Shown piece by piece: positions 30,606 to 36,818 of a DNA stretch of 36,818 bases. The notes under the pieces are model-generated. The model had not been told where the DNA came from. It saw only the letters and a program-made list of their open reading frames with translations, and ran no database searches. The stretch comes from an uncultured bacterium. Lineage in GTDB: Bacteria > Bacillota_I > Bacilli_A > RFN20 > CAG-826. The translations under genes and the position numbers were made by a program. Numbering within the stretch: the first letter of the stretch is position 1; each line of letters starts with the position of its first letter. Location of the stretch: contig CASGAD010000003.1 in assembly GCA_949299335.1 (NCBI GenBank), positions 1-36,818 of the forward strand, in the 5' to 3' direction.

Positions 30606-30696
30606 GGAGAAATACCCAAGTGGCTGAAGGGGTGGGCTTGGAAAGCTCATAGTCCTGTAAAAGGGAGCGGGGGTTCAAATCCCCCTTTCTCCGCCA
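30606..30696 (+). tRNA. tRNA-Ser(GGA)
   Basis: Acceptor stem GGAGAAA / TTTCTCC, discriminator G and encoded CCA. Anticodon stem TGGGC/GCTCA closes loop TTGGAAA, giving anticodon GGA, which reads UCC and UCU. Long variable arm of serine tRNA, T arm GGGGGTTCAAATCCCCC. It shares its D-arm start, acceptor and T arm with tRNA-Ser(CGA) at 5885. Confidence 0.97.
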
Positions 30697-30707
30697 TTCA
30701 AAAAATA

Positions 30708-30737
30708 AAGATCGGCACATTTAGATGTGTCTTTTTT
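30708..30737 (+). terminator. Terminator of tRNA-Ser(GGA)
   Basis: Stem GCACAT / ATGTGT with loop TTAG, flanked by AAAG and CTTTTTT, 12 nt past the tRNA. Confidence 0.8.
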
Positions 30738-30883
30738 ATTGCTTTAAATTTAATTGAACTCATAGACATTTCCTTTACGATTTCGTTTATTAAAGCATAA
30801 ATAAGCTATTAATGTATTATCATTAACTTATTTAACTTGCTTTATAGATTCTTTTTGATTGAACACATTATTTTTATATAACT

Positions 30884-30914
30884 AAAAAAGCCTCGATAAT
30901 ATCGAGACTTTTTT
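30884..30914 (-). terminator. Terminator of the 33118-30933 operon
   Basis: Stem CTCGATA / TATCGAG flanked by A and T runs (a strong, nearly symmetrical hairpin), 19 nt past the last stop of the operon. The T run on the minus strand fits the operon's direction. Confidence 0.88.
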
Positions 30915-30932
30915 GCATATATAATCTTTTAA

Positions 30933-31358
30933 TTATTTTTGGTCGTTAGCACTTGTTGTTCCTGTGAAATCAACAACAATTCCTTGATTTTGAGCTTCTT
31001 GCATTGCTTTGAGCCTTTGTTCTCTTCTAGCTTCTTTTTCTTTTTCACGATCTTCGTTTCTACTTGATGAAGATAATGATAAAGCGCAAACCAAAGTGCC
31101 TAAAACAAATGTAATAACCCCAAACCATTTAAAATCTATTCCACCTAAGACACTTTTCATGCTTGTATTTACAGGCTCGAAAATATCATAACCTAAATCA
31201 GCATAATCGGTAATTAAACCAATAATTAAAAAAACTAATGCATTTAATGCGATCAAAATGCCAATAATTAGCCAAACCAATTCTTTAGTTGTAAAACTTT
31301 TTGGTCTGCTAGTTTTTTTATTTGCTGAAAATTCTTTTGGTGTTTTAACTTTAGTCAT
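30933..31358 (-). CDS. Unrecognised two-helix membrane protein with charged tail
   Basis: 141 aa. A basic N-terminus (KTPKEFSANKKTSRPKS) leads to a membrane helix (about 26-50), a short external loop, a second helix (about 78-98) and a highly charged, coiled-coil-like tail (RNEDREKEKEARREQRLKAM) that would face the cytosol. No family recognised. AAGGT lies 7 nt before the ATG; the gene starts 14 bp after the stop of the helical protein at 31373, so both probably act together. Confidence 0.75.
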   Translation of the reverse strand: MTKVKTPKEFSANKKTSRPKSFTTKELVWLIIGILIALNALVFLIIGLITDYADLGYDIFEPVNTSMKSVLGGIDFKWFGVITFVLGTLVCALSLSSSSRNEDREKEKEARREQRLKAMQEAQNQGIVVDFTGTTSANDQK

Positions 31359-31372
31359 TAGTTTACCTTAAA

Positions 31373-32251
31373 TTAAGCAGCTTTCTTTTCTTCTGCAGGA
31401 GCTTGAGATTGAGCAGCAGCTGCTTCTCTTGCTTTCTTATTATCATCAATTAATTCTTGTAACAATGGTTGATAGATTTTTTTCCAAGCATCTTCGCTAT
31501 CTTGAACAAAATCACGAATCTTAATGCTTGCATCATTAAACACATCTGGGAAATTCTTTCCAGCTGGAAGTTCTCTCTTACCATTCATCATTTCTACTGA
31601 ATTAAATACAGCATCTAATGCGTCTGTGTATAAATGATCTTTAGCTGTAGCGTTTTGTCTAACTGTTGCTAAGCATTTAACTAATGTATTTAAATCATTT
31701 TGAATAAAGTTGGATTGAGGAGTTGCTTCACCTTTTGATTCTCTCATGACTTTATTGAATTCTTCAAATTGACGATCGATTTCTCCGTTTAAAGTCATTA
31801 ATGCAACTGCTCTATAAAATCTTTCATCTGCGTCTGTTAATGTAACGATTCTTTCATCAAGTTGGTTATTTTGACGTGCATAGTTAACATGAAGTTTAAT
31901 AATTGAATTTAATTCTTCGTGTAGTGGAATAACTGATTCAAAAATTCTGACACTTTGAGCGCTATCAACTCTTAATCCATCAGCACTCTTTTTAATTACT
32001 GTAGATGTGTCGCTATAGAAATCATTTCCAAATGCTTCTAATTTTTTTCTTAATTCTTCACCTTTTTCTCCATTTTGATCTAAGAATACTTTTAATGGAG
32101 TTTGAAGCTTAATTTCATTTACAATTCCGTTTCTTTTATAATCGTAGAAGTTAACTTCGAATTTATCTTTTCTTAATGTGTATTCGAGAGTATCTCTTAC
32201 TAATGAGTTATAATAGACTAAAGAAACGATTACTCTACTAATTGTGTTCAT
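31373..32251 (-). CDS. Unrecognised soluble helical protein with Ala-rich tail
   Basis: 292 aa, no signal peptide or membrane helix. A short strand-rich N-terminus (ISRVIVSLVYYNSLVRDTLEY, FEVNFYDYKRNG) is followed by long amphipathic helices and a low-complexity tail (AREAAAAQSQAPAEEKKAA). I recognise no catalytic motif. AGGAG lies about 12 nt before the ATG, and a TATTAT box lies 5 nt before it, so either a normal or leaderless start is possible. It sits between a HAD phosphatase and a small membrane protein in one operon. The sequence is regular and complete with good coding signal. Confidence 0.72.
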   Translation of the reverse strand: MNTISRVIVSLVYYNSLVRDTLEYTLRKDKFEVNFYDYKRNGIVNEIKLQTPLKVFLDQNGEKGEELRKKLEAFGNDFYSDTSTVIKKSADGLRVDSAQSVRIFESVIPLHEELNSIIKLHVNYARQNNQLDERIVTLTDADERFYRAVALMTLNGEIDRQFEEFNKVMRESKGEATPQSNFIQNDLNTLVKCLATVRQNATAKDHLYTDALDAVFNSVEMMNGKRELPAGKNFPDVFNDASIKIRDFVQDSEDAWKKIYQPLLQELIDDNKKAREAAAAQSQAPAEEKKAA

Positions 32252-32284
32252 ACTTAATAATATCTCCTAACTTTTAATATTTTA

Positions 32285-33118
32285 CTATTTTTCATAAATA
32301 TATCTAGATAAATATTCAAATTTATCTATTGTAAATCTCGCGTGCTTTCTAACGGTTTCGGGACTATGCCCCATGCAGAAGCTATGTTCAGGAAAAGCTT
32401 TGAACATAGAAATGTCATTTCCGCTATCTCCAACCACATAAATATCGTCTTTATTTAGGCCCTCTTTTTCAACTAAAGTCATTAAAGCTCTAGCTTTCGA
32501 ACATCCTCTTGCGGTAATCTCAATTACATTATCACTCCAATTGCATTCAACATTGTCATAGATATTTCTAATAATCTTATTAGCGTTAGAAGCCTTCTCT
32601 TTCTTCTTTTTACCTAATCCGAAGAAAATCATAATCTTATATATATGCCCATTATCCAGTTCTTCTTTATACTTGTCTTCTCCCATAACTAGATCCTCGG
32701 CATATATCTTTTGGCCTTTATAATATAACTCATATCCTTTTCTTATAATCCAAGACTTATATTCTAAGTGAATAAAAAGACCTTTTTCGGTCATCAAAAA
32801 AACTCCAGGATTTTTATAAGTTTTAAAAATATCATCTATGATGCTTTTTGCTTCATCATTAGGTATAGAATTAGAAAATATGGTTTTTTTACCATCATAA
32901 ATACATGCTCCATTATAAGAAATAGCTTGGCAAGTTCTACCAATCTTATTAATTACTCTTAGACAATACTTATAACTTCTTCCTGAAATTAAAATAACCT
33001 TCCCTCCATCATCAATAAAAGATTGAAGGAAAAATAGGTTTGGCTTATAAATCATTTCTTTTTTATCTTTTGGATAAAAAAGTGTTCCATCTAAATCTGT
33101 CGCGATTACTTTTCCCAT
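32285..33118 (-). CDS. Cof-type HAD-superfamily phosphatase (second copy)
   Basis: 277 aa. HAD motif I IATDLDGTLF (Asp near 8), motif II LISGRSYKYCL (about 59), motif III Lys in CSKARALMTL (about 208) and motif IV VVGDSGNDISMF (about 226), with a C2 cap between. YNGACIYDG (about 83) is typical of Cof proteins. The likely substrate is a small phosphorylated metabolite. AAGGA lies about 8 nt before the ATG. It heads the operon that continues with the helical and membrane proteins. It differs clearly from the copy at 13465-14268. Confidence 0.92.
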   Translation of the reverse strand: MGKVIATDLDGTLFYPKDKKEMIYKPNLFFLQSFIDDGGKVILISGRSYKYCLRVINKIGRTCQAISYNGACIYDGKKTIFSNSIPNDEAKSIIDDIFKTYKNPGVFLMTEKGLFIHLEYKSWIIRKGYELYYKGQKIYAEDLVMGEDKYKEELDNGHIYKIMIFFGLGKKKKEKASNANKIIRNIYDNVECNWSDNVIEITARGCSKARALMTLVEKEGLNKDDIYVVGDSGNDISMFKAFPEHSFCMGHSPETVRKHARFTIDKFEYLSRYIYEK

Positions 33119-33205
33119 TGTTCAGTCCTTACTTAAAAATTGTTAATTATGGTTAATATTATATATAAAAAAGTCACAAAAAATAATTACAATTTTAGGC
33201 TAGAG

Positions 33206-33256
33206 ACGATGCAAAAACAATATTTTTAAAAATATTTAGTTTTTGCATCGTTTTTT
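33206..33256 (+). other. Long perfect hairpin with plus-strand T run
   Basis: 13-bp perfect arms ACGATGCAAAAAC (33206-33218) and GTTTTTGCATCGT (33239-33251), an AT-rich and itself palindromic interior, then a run of T on the plus strand. It lies between hpf and the HAD gene, both on the minus strand. The minus-strand downstream side is CTCTAG, not T-rich, so it is oriented as a plus-strand terminator although no plus-strand gene precedes it. Confidence 0.7.
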
Positions 33257-33297
33257 ACGTTATTACTTTATTTTTTATATTAAATAGATTTATATTT

Positions 33298-33861
33298 TTA
33301 TTTTAATTCGACATTGTTATCTGCTTGTAATAAGCCATAACCACCTTCTTTTCTCTTATATACAACACTAACTTTTTCATCATCAGTATCTAAATATAAG
33401 TAGAAATCATGTCCAATGGATTCCATTTCAATAACGGCATCTTCCATTGTAATAGGTTTTAAAGAAATGGTCTTAGTTCTAACTGGGGTTGCTTCCATTT
33501 CCTTATTTTCTTCATCTTTGATTGACTCAAATACAATAGATTTACCTATTCCTTCATGTTCATAACGTCTCTTTAGTTGAGTCTTTAACTTTCTCATTTG
33601 ACCAACTAACTTATCGACAGCTAAGTCAACTGCAGCGTACAAGTCATGATGCTTTACTTCTGCTCTAAAAGTGGTATCCTTTGAAAAAATAGTGACTTCT
33701 ACTTTAGCTTCATCGGATGCTTTATACACTCTAACGACAACTCTAGCAAGAACATCATCATCAGCATGGAAATATTTATCCATCTTAGAAAGCTTTCTGG
33801 TAATTTGAGAAGAGATTCCTTCTGTAACAGTTATGTTTTTACCTGAAATTTGATATCTCAT
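33298..33861 (-). CDS. hpf: Ribosome hibernation promoting factor, long form
   Basis: 187 aa. The N-terminal S30AE domain (about 1-100: YQISGKNITVTEGISSQI, KVEVTIFSKDTTFRAEVKHHDLYAAVDLAVDKL) binds in the 30S mRNA channel, and the C-terminal dimerisation domain (about 130-187: KTISLKPITMEDAVIEMESIGHDFYLYLD, GGYGLLQ) pairs 70S ribosomes into 100S dimers. The long form is characteristic of Firmicutes. AGGAGG lies 8 nt before the ATG. The gene is monocistronic. Confidence 0.96.
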   Translation of the reverse strand: MRYQISGKNITVTEGISSQITRKLSKMDKYFHADDDVLARVVVRVYKASDEAKVEVTIFSKDTTFRAEVKHHDLYAAVDLAVDKLVGQMRKLKTQLKRRYEHEGIGKSIVFESIKDEENKEMEATPVRTKTISLKPITMEDAVIEMESIGHDFYLYLDTDDEKVSVVYKRKEGGYGLLQADNNVELK

Positions 33862-33989
33862 ATTATGTCCTCCTATGTTTTATTCTTTATATTTTAATTA
33901 TAAGGTATAATTTAGTTTTTTTGTAGAGAAACAAAAAGAAATTTTAAGTTTGATTTTGTTTAGTTTTTTATTAATTAATGCTAGTTAAC

Positions 33990-34021
33990 AAAAAGCCTTT
34001 TTTACTCGAGAAGGCTTTTTT
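33990..34021 (-). terminator. Terminator of metK
   Basis: Stem AAAAAGCCTT / AAGGCTTTTT with loop TTTACTCGAG, 19 nt past the metK stop and symmetrical enough to work on both strands. Confidence 0.88.
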
Positions 34022-34039
34022 CTATTTTAATAAAGAAAA

Positions 34040-35200
34040 TTATTTTAAAAGTTCTTTTATTTCATCAACTTTGTCTAATTTTTCCCAAGGTAAGTCTAAA
34101 TCAGGTCTACCAAAATGACCATAGTTAGAAATGTCACTATATTTAAAAGAAGGATTTCTTAAACTAAATTGATGGATGATAGCACCTGGCCTACAATCAA
34201 ACAATTTCCTTATAATATCTAATATCTTTTCATCACTATAATGACTTGTCTTAAATGTTGATAAAGAAATCGATAATGGTTCAGCTTTACCAATTGCATA
34301 AGATAATTGAATTTCTATTCTATCAGCAACTCCAGCTGCAACTAAATTTTTAGCTATATATCTAGCGTAATAAGCAGCACTTCTATCGACTTTAGATGGA
34401 TCTTTACCACTAAAAGCTCCTCCACCATGTCTTGCACTACCACCATATGTATCAACAATAATTTTTCTTCCAGTTAATCCTGTATCACCAGCAGGTCCAC
34501 CTATAACAAATTTTCCTGTAGGATTAATTAAAACATTAAAATCAGTATTTAAGCCAAATGAAAGAGCAACTTTTTCCATAATTTCTTTTTTAATATATTC
34601 TTTGAATTCGTGCTCATTATAATCTTCATCATGAGAACAACTCATTAAAATTGTCTTAATTCTTGGTGTCTTATCAGTATAGTCAATTGTAACTTGGCTC
34701 TTCATATCTGGTCTAGCGTGTTTGAATTTACCTTCTTTTCTTAAAGAGGTAGCAACTCTAACAAGTTTATGAGCAATACAAATAGGTAAAGGCATATAAC
34801 CTTCACTTTCATTTGATGCATAACCAAACATAATGCCTTGATCGCCTGCACCTGTTTTTAAATAATCTTCATTTAAAACACCTTGACGAATATTACTTGA
34901 TTGTGGTTTTATTAAATTTAAAATTTTAACAGTTTTATAATTAAAACCTAATTCATCTTTATCATATCCAATACGTTTAATTACATCTCTAGCAACTTCT
35001 TCATAATTAACTTTTGCGTTGGAAGTAATTTCCCCACCAATAAGTAAAAAGTCTGTAGTTGCAAAGCATTCACAAGCAACAAAACTATTTGGATCTTGTT
35101 TTAAACATTCATCTAAAATAGCATCACTAATTTGGTCACAAACTTTATCAGGATGACCTTCTGAAACACTTTCACTTGTAAATAAAATTTCTTCTTTCAT
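34040..35200 (-). CDS. metK: S-adenosylmethionine synthetase
   Basis: 386 aa, standard length. It makes S-adenosylmethionine from methionine and ATP. Landmarks are FTSESVSEGHPDKVCDQISDAILD at the N-terminus (seen as SESVSEGHPDKVCDQ), GAGDQGIMFGYA (about 117), GGPAGDTGLTGRKIIVDTYGG (the P-loop-like signature, as GDTGLTGRKI) and GGGAFSGKDPSKVDRSAAY. The ATG at 35200 has GGAG about 7 nt upstream. An in-frame start at 35242 would lie inside the riboswitch expression platform and is rejected. The leader carries a SAM riboswitch, so the enzyme's product shuts off its own synthesis. Confidence 0.97.
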   Translation of the reverse strand: MKEEILFTSESVSEGHPDKVCDQISDAILDECLKQDPNSFVACECFATTDFLLIGGEITSNAKVNYEEVARDVIKRIGYDKDELGFNYKTVKILNLIKPQSSNIRQGVLNEDYLKTGAGDQGIMFGYASNESEGYMPLPICIAHKLVRVATSLRKEGKFKHARPDMKSQVTIDYTDKTPRIKTILMSCSHDEDYNEHEFKEYIKKEIMEKVALSFGLNTDFNVLINPTGKFVIGGPAGDTGLTGRKIIVDTYGGSARHGGGAFSGKDPSKVDRSAAYYARYIAKNLVAAGVADRIEIQLSYAIGKAEPLSISLSTFKTSHYSDEKILDIIRKLFDCRPGAIIHQFSLRNPSFKYSDISNYGHFGRPDLDLPWEKLDKVDEIKELLK

Positions 35201-35358
35201 ATATACTCCATAAAAAAATGACTTCCCACATTGGAAAGCCATTAAATTGTCAATCCGCTTATCGTTCAGAGTGTGGGAACTCTGCTGTTAAGAAGCACTT
35301 ACTATTTCTAGAGTTGCTATCACACTTTTCCACTTAACATTGTGTGATTCTTGATAAG
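35201..35358 (-). promoter_or_regulatory. SAM-I/SAM-IV-clan riboswitch in the metK leader
   Basis: All reading is on the minus strand. P1 is CTTATC/GATAAG (35353-35358 with 35258-35263). P2 is TCACAC/GTGTGA (35342-35347 with 35320-35325). Its loop TGTTAAG pairs perfectly with CTTAACA (35333-35339 with 35286-35292), a pseudoknot. P3 is a GAAA-capped stem, and P4 is CAGAGT/ACTCTG (35279-35284 with 35267-35272). S-box core strings TTATCAAGA, AGCAAC and GTGCT...CAGCAGAG are present. P2 is short and has no kink-turn, so it fits SAM-IV or SAM-I/IV better than classic SAM-I. An expression platform follows at 35212-35238. A SAM riboswitch before metK is well established. Confidence 0.87.
35212..35238 (-). 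terminator. Regulated terminator of the SAM riboswitch
   Basis: Hairpin CTTTCC/GGGAAG (35233-35238 with 35222-35227, one G-U) then TCA and seven T on the minus strand. The 3' arm can instead pair with TTCCCACA in the P4 region (35272-35279), so the two states exclude each other. Confidence 0.7.
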
Positions 35359-35365
35359 TGTAATA

Positions 35366-35394
35366 AATATAAAATAAATGGTTTTAAAATACAA
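35366..35394 (-). promoter_or_regulatory. metK promoter
   Basis: TTGTAT (35389-35394), a 17-bp spacer and TATATT (35366-35371) on the minus strand, placing transcription start at the foot of riboswitch P1. Confidence 0.7.
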
Positions 35395-35412
35395 GGGAAA
35401 TAACAACTATAA

Positions 35413-35447
35413 TTAAAAAAGGAACTGCTTTTTAATTTCAGCTCCTT
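35413..35447 (-). terminator. Terminator of the pduL-TSCPD operon
   Basis: 9-bp stem AAGGAGCTG / CAGTTCCTT (one G-U) followed by a T run on the minus strand, 35 nt past the TSCPD stop. Confidence 0.87.
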
Positions 35448-35481
35448 AATTTATTTTGGGTTTTTAAACAGCCCCTTTTAA

Positions 35482-35742
35482 CTAATTGTTACTAAGAATC
35501 TCTTCAATACCTAATGCCAATTGATCAGGACAACTAGTAGGTTTTCCACCACAACGAGTTCCTTTTAGAATATCTCTAACTTTTTCTAATTTTCTACCCT
35601 TTGCTAATAACGAAACTCCTAGAGTATTTCCAGGACAACCATACTCAAATTTTACATCTTCAATAATGTGATCATCATTATATGTGATTGTAACAGATTT
35701 TGAGCATGTACCATGACATATATGCTTATAAGTTTTGCTCAT
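35482..35742 (-). CDS. Small TSCPD-domain protein
   Basis: 86 aa, a TSCPD-domain protein related to the short family found alone in many Firmicutes and to the C-terminus of adenosylcobalamin-dependent ribonucleotide reductase. The signature TSCPDQLALGIEE is near the C-terminus. Five cysteines (9, 13, 36, 64, 71) in HICHGTC, YGCPGN, TRCGGKPTSC may bind a metal. Function is unknown. Its ATG overlaps the pduL stop as TAATG, so it is co-translated with PduL; no cobalamin genes are seen nearby. Confidence 0.88.
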   Translation of the reverse strand: MSKTYKHICHGTCSKSVTITYNDDHIIEDVKFEYGCPGNTLGVSLLAKGRKLEKVRDILKGTRCGGKPTSCPDQLALGIEEILSNN

Positions 35743-36320
35743 TATAATTTAATAATTTCACCGTAAATTTCACCAGCACAATTGCCTGCATTACATTCAT
35801 CTGTATCAATGTGCATTGCTAATGCGAATTTTGGTGAAACTCTAATAACTGTATCTCCAAAGACAATACTTCTTCCATTTGATAAAACTTTTACCCAAAC
35901 AATATCACCATTATTAACTCCAAAGTTTGTTGCATCTTCTGGAGTCATATGAATGTGTCTTTTAGCAATAATACAACCTTCACTTAATTCAACTGACTTA
36001 CCATTTTCAGGATTAACGATTGTAATAGGAGCACTGCCAGCAATATCTCCACTTTCTCTAATAGGAGCTTTTACTCCAAGTGTTCTTGCTTCAGTAGCGC
36101 TAACTTCAACTTGATTAAATTTTCTTACTGGTCCTAAAATTGATGCACTTAATTCACCTTTAGGTCCTTTAATAACTAGTTTCGTTGTTGATGCATATTG
36201 ACCAGGTTGAGAAAGAGCTTTTTTAGATGTTAACTCAAATCCTTTACCGCATAATTCTTCTAATACTTCTTGTGTAACGTGAATGTGTCTTGCACTTGTT
36301 TCAACTAAGATTTTATTCAT
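35742..36320 (-). CDS. pduL: PduL-type phosphate acyltransferase
   Basis: 192 aa. It converts acyl-CoA plus phosphate to acyl-phosphate, the alternative to Pta; in fermentation it would yield acetyl-phosphate for ATP and acetate. The two PduL repeats each carry a zinc-binding His motif: TSARHIHVT near residue 8 and AKRHIHMTP near 123, with AMHIDTDECNA near the C-terminus. There is no N-terminal microcompartment targeting extension, so it is cytosolic. The ATG at 36320 has AGAGG 8 nt upstream; an in-frame GTG at 36329 overlaps the Shine-Dalgarno and is rejected. Own promoter and operator-like palindrome upstream. Confidence 0.94.
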   Translation of the reverse strand: MNKILVETSARHIHVTQEVLEELCGKGFELTSKKALSQPGQYASTTKLVIKGPKGELSASILGPVRKFNQVEVSATEARTLGVKAPIRESGDIAGSAPITIVNPENGKSVELSEGCIIAKRHIHMTPEDATNFGVNNGDIVWVKVLSNGRSIVFGDTVIRVSPKFALAMHIDTDECNAGNCAGEIYGEIIKL

Positions 36321-36346
36321 TTTCTTCACCTCTCTTGACCTTAATT

Positions 36347-36375
36347 ATTCTAGCACTTTCAACTTACTAAGTTAA
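36347..36375 (-). promoter_or_regulatory. pduL promoter with palindrome in the spacer
   Basis: TTAACT (36370-36375), a 17-bp spacer and TAGAAT (36347-36352) on the minus strand. Plus-strand 36361-36373 is the perfect palindrome AACTTA-C-TAAGTT, overlapping the -35 and spacer, suitable for a repressor. Confidence 0.6.
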
Positions 36376-36473
36376 ACAAATTGATATAATCATAATGCAA
36401 TTTAATTAATTAAATGTTGCAAATAATTTTCTTATTTAACTAAAATAATAGATTTAATCATCCAATTTTATAA

Positions 36474-36502
36474 TTGATATCAAACTACTTTTTTGATATT
36501 AT
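36474..36502 (+). promoter_or_regulatory. Promoter of tRNA-Leu(GAG)
   Basis: TTGATA (36474-36479), 17-bp spacer and TATTAT (36497-36502), ending 10 nt before the tRNA. Confidence 0.65.
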
Positions 36503-36512
36503 AATAAGGCTC

Positions 36513-36597
36513 GCGCGAATGGCGGAACTGGTAGACGCGTACGTTTGAGGGGCGTATAGGATTTCCTGTGTGAGTTCGATTCTCATTTCGCGCACCA
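36513..36597 (+). tRNA. tRNA-Leu(GAG)
   Basis: Acceptor stem GCGCGAA / TTCGCGC, discriminator A and encoded CCA. Anticodon stem TACGT/GCGTA (one G-U) closes loop TTGAGGG, giving anticodon GAG, which reads CUC and CUU. The long variable arm and D-loop GGCGGAACTGGTAGACGC are typical of tRNA-Leu. T arm TGAGTTCGATTCTCA. Confidence 0.97.
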
Positions 36598-36611
36598 AAT
36601 TAGAAGTTTAG

Positions 36612-36638
36612 GCTTGATACTTATATCAAGCTTTTTTT
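36612..36638 (+). terminator. Terminator of tRNA-Leu(GAG)
   Basis: Perfect 8-bp stem GCTTGATA / TATCAAGC with loop CTTA and TTTTTTT, 15 nt past the tRNA. Confidence 0.92.
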
Positions 36639-36759
36639 GTCCTGTTAAGCGTCTTGTTCTATAACACAATAATTTTATTTTGTAAGCGTAAAAGATATAC
36701 CATTATTTTCGTTCGAACACTTGAGCCTCATAATGTATTCATAAATAAAGGAGACAATT

Positions 36760-36818
36760 ATGGGAGTAATTACAAACACTTATCCTGAGGCTTTTAAAAT
36801 TAGCTTAGTTAGACGTTA
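36760..36818 (+). CDS. Start of an unrecognised gene, cut by the window end
   Basis: Only the first 19 codons are present, reading MGVITNTYPEAFKISLVRR, then the window ends. AAAGGAG lies 6 nt before the ATG, so the start is well supported, but no family can be named. A palindrome GTTCGAAC at 36711-36718 lies about 40 nt upstream and may belong to its promoter region. Confidence 0.6.
   Translation, partial: MGVITNTYPEAFKISLVRR

Noticed and set aside
35201-35242. Upstream in-frame start for MetK giving 14 extra residues.
   Set aside because: It lies within the riboswitch terminator region, has no Shine-Dalgarno, and the extra residues do not belong to the MetK family.
36711-36718. GTTCGAAC palindrome as a LexA (DinR) box.
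   Set aside because: The LexA site needs GAAC-N4-GTTC spacing, which is absent.

Overview
The window comes from a very AT-rich, low-GC Gram-positive-type bacterium. TGA is used as a stop codon (gene ending at 4024), so this is not the Mycoplasma/Spiroplasma code. Long-form HPF, a YolD-family protein, MntP/MntR-type manganese genes, NfnAB, PduL-type phosphotransacylase, archaeal-type ProRS and AGGAGG ribosome-binding sites together suggest an anaerobic, sugar-fermenting member of the Bacilli/Mollicutes side of Firmicutes, perhaps an uncultured gut lineage. The lineage is inference. No phage, insertion sequence or CRISPR array is visible.

Layout. 0-6 kb: an unrecognised 415-aa protein, a DtxR/MntR-family regulator with an MntP manganese exporter, ProRS, and a membrane-anchored protein that reads as a catalytically dead GGDEF-EAL pair. 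6-12.4 kb: tRNA-Ser(CGA), the NfnAB transhydrogenase operon behind a 19-bp palindrome, a small unknown protein, a CofE-like protein, an iron-type alcohol dehydrogenase, and a macro-domain protein with a helical C-terminal domain. 12.5-14.7 kb: DegV, a HAD phosphatase and a YolD-family protein. 14.7-23.8 kb: a tightly packed sugar operon (GPH transporter, GH13 glucosidase, GH36 alpha-galactosidase, GH2 beta-galactosidase, membrane protein). 23.8-30.5 kb: 5-formyl-THF cyclo-ligase, a gene-free interval holding a probable structured RNA, enolase, a GNAT-like protein, a membrane protein, phosphoglucomutase, RluD-type pseudouridine synthase and an MGMT-like protein. 30.6-36.8 kb: tRNA-Ser(GGA), two unrecognised proteins with a HAD phosphatase, HPF, MetK behind a SAM riboswitch, a TSCPD protein coupled to PduL, tRNA-Leu(GAG), and the start of one more gene.

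How the genes fit together. Galactosides and glucosides enter by the GPH symporter and are split by three glycosidases. Phosphoglucomutase and enolase carry the products into glycolysis. PduL would yield acetyl-phosphate, alcohol dehydrogenase would dispose of NAD(P)H, and NfnAB would balance NADH, NADPH and ferredoxin.

Two things stand out. About 39% of bases are G or C in 24481-24780 (116 of 300 by hand count) against 17% in the adjoining 60 bases; this stretch folds into many hairpins and lacks the hallmarks of tmRNA, RNase P RNA or SRP RNA. In addition, at least five genes have a TATAAT-like -10 box exactly 6 nt before the ATG and no Shine-Dalgarno, which points to leaderless mRNAs alongside ordinary AGGAGG genes.
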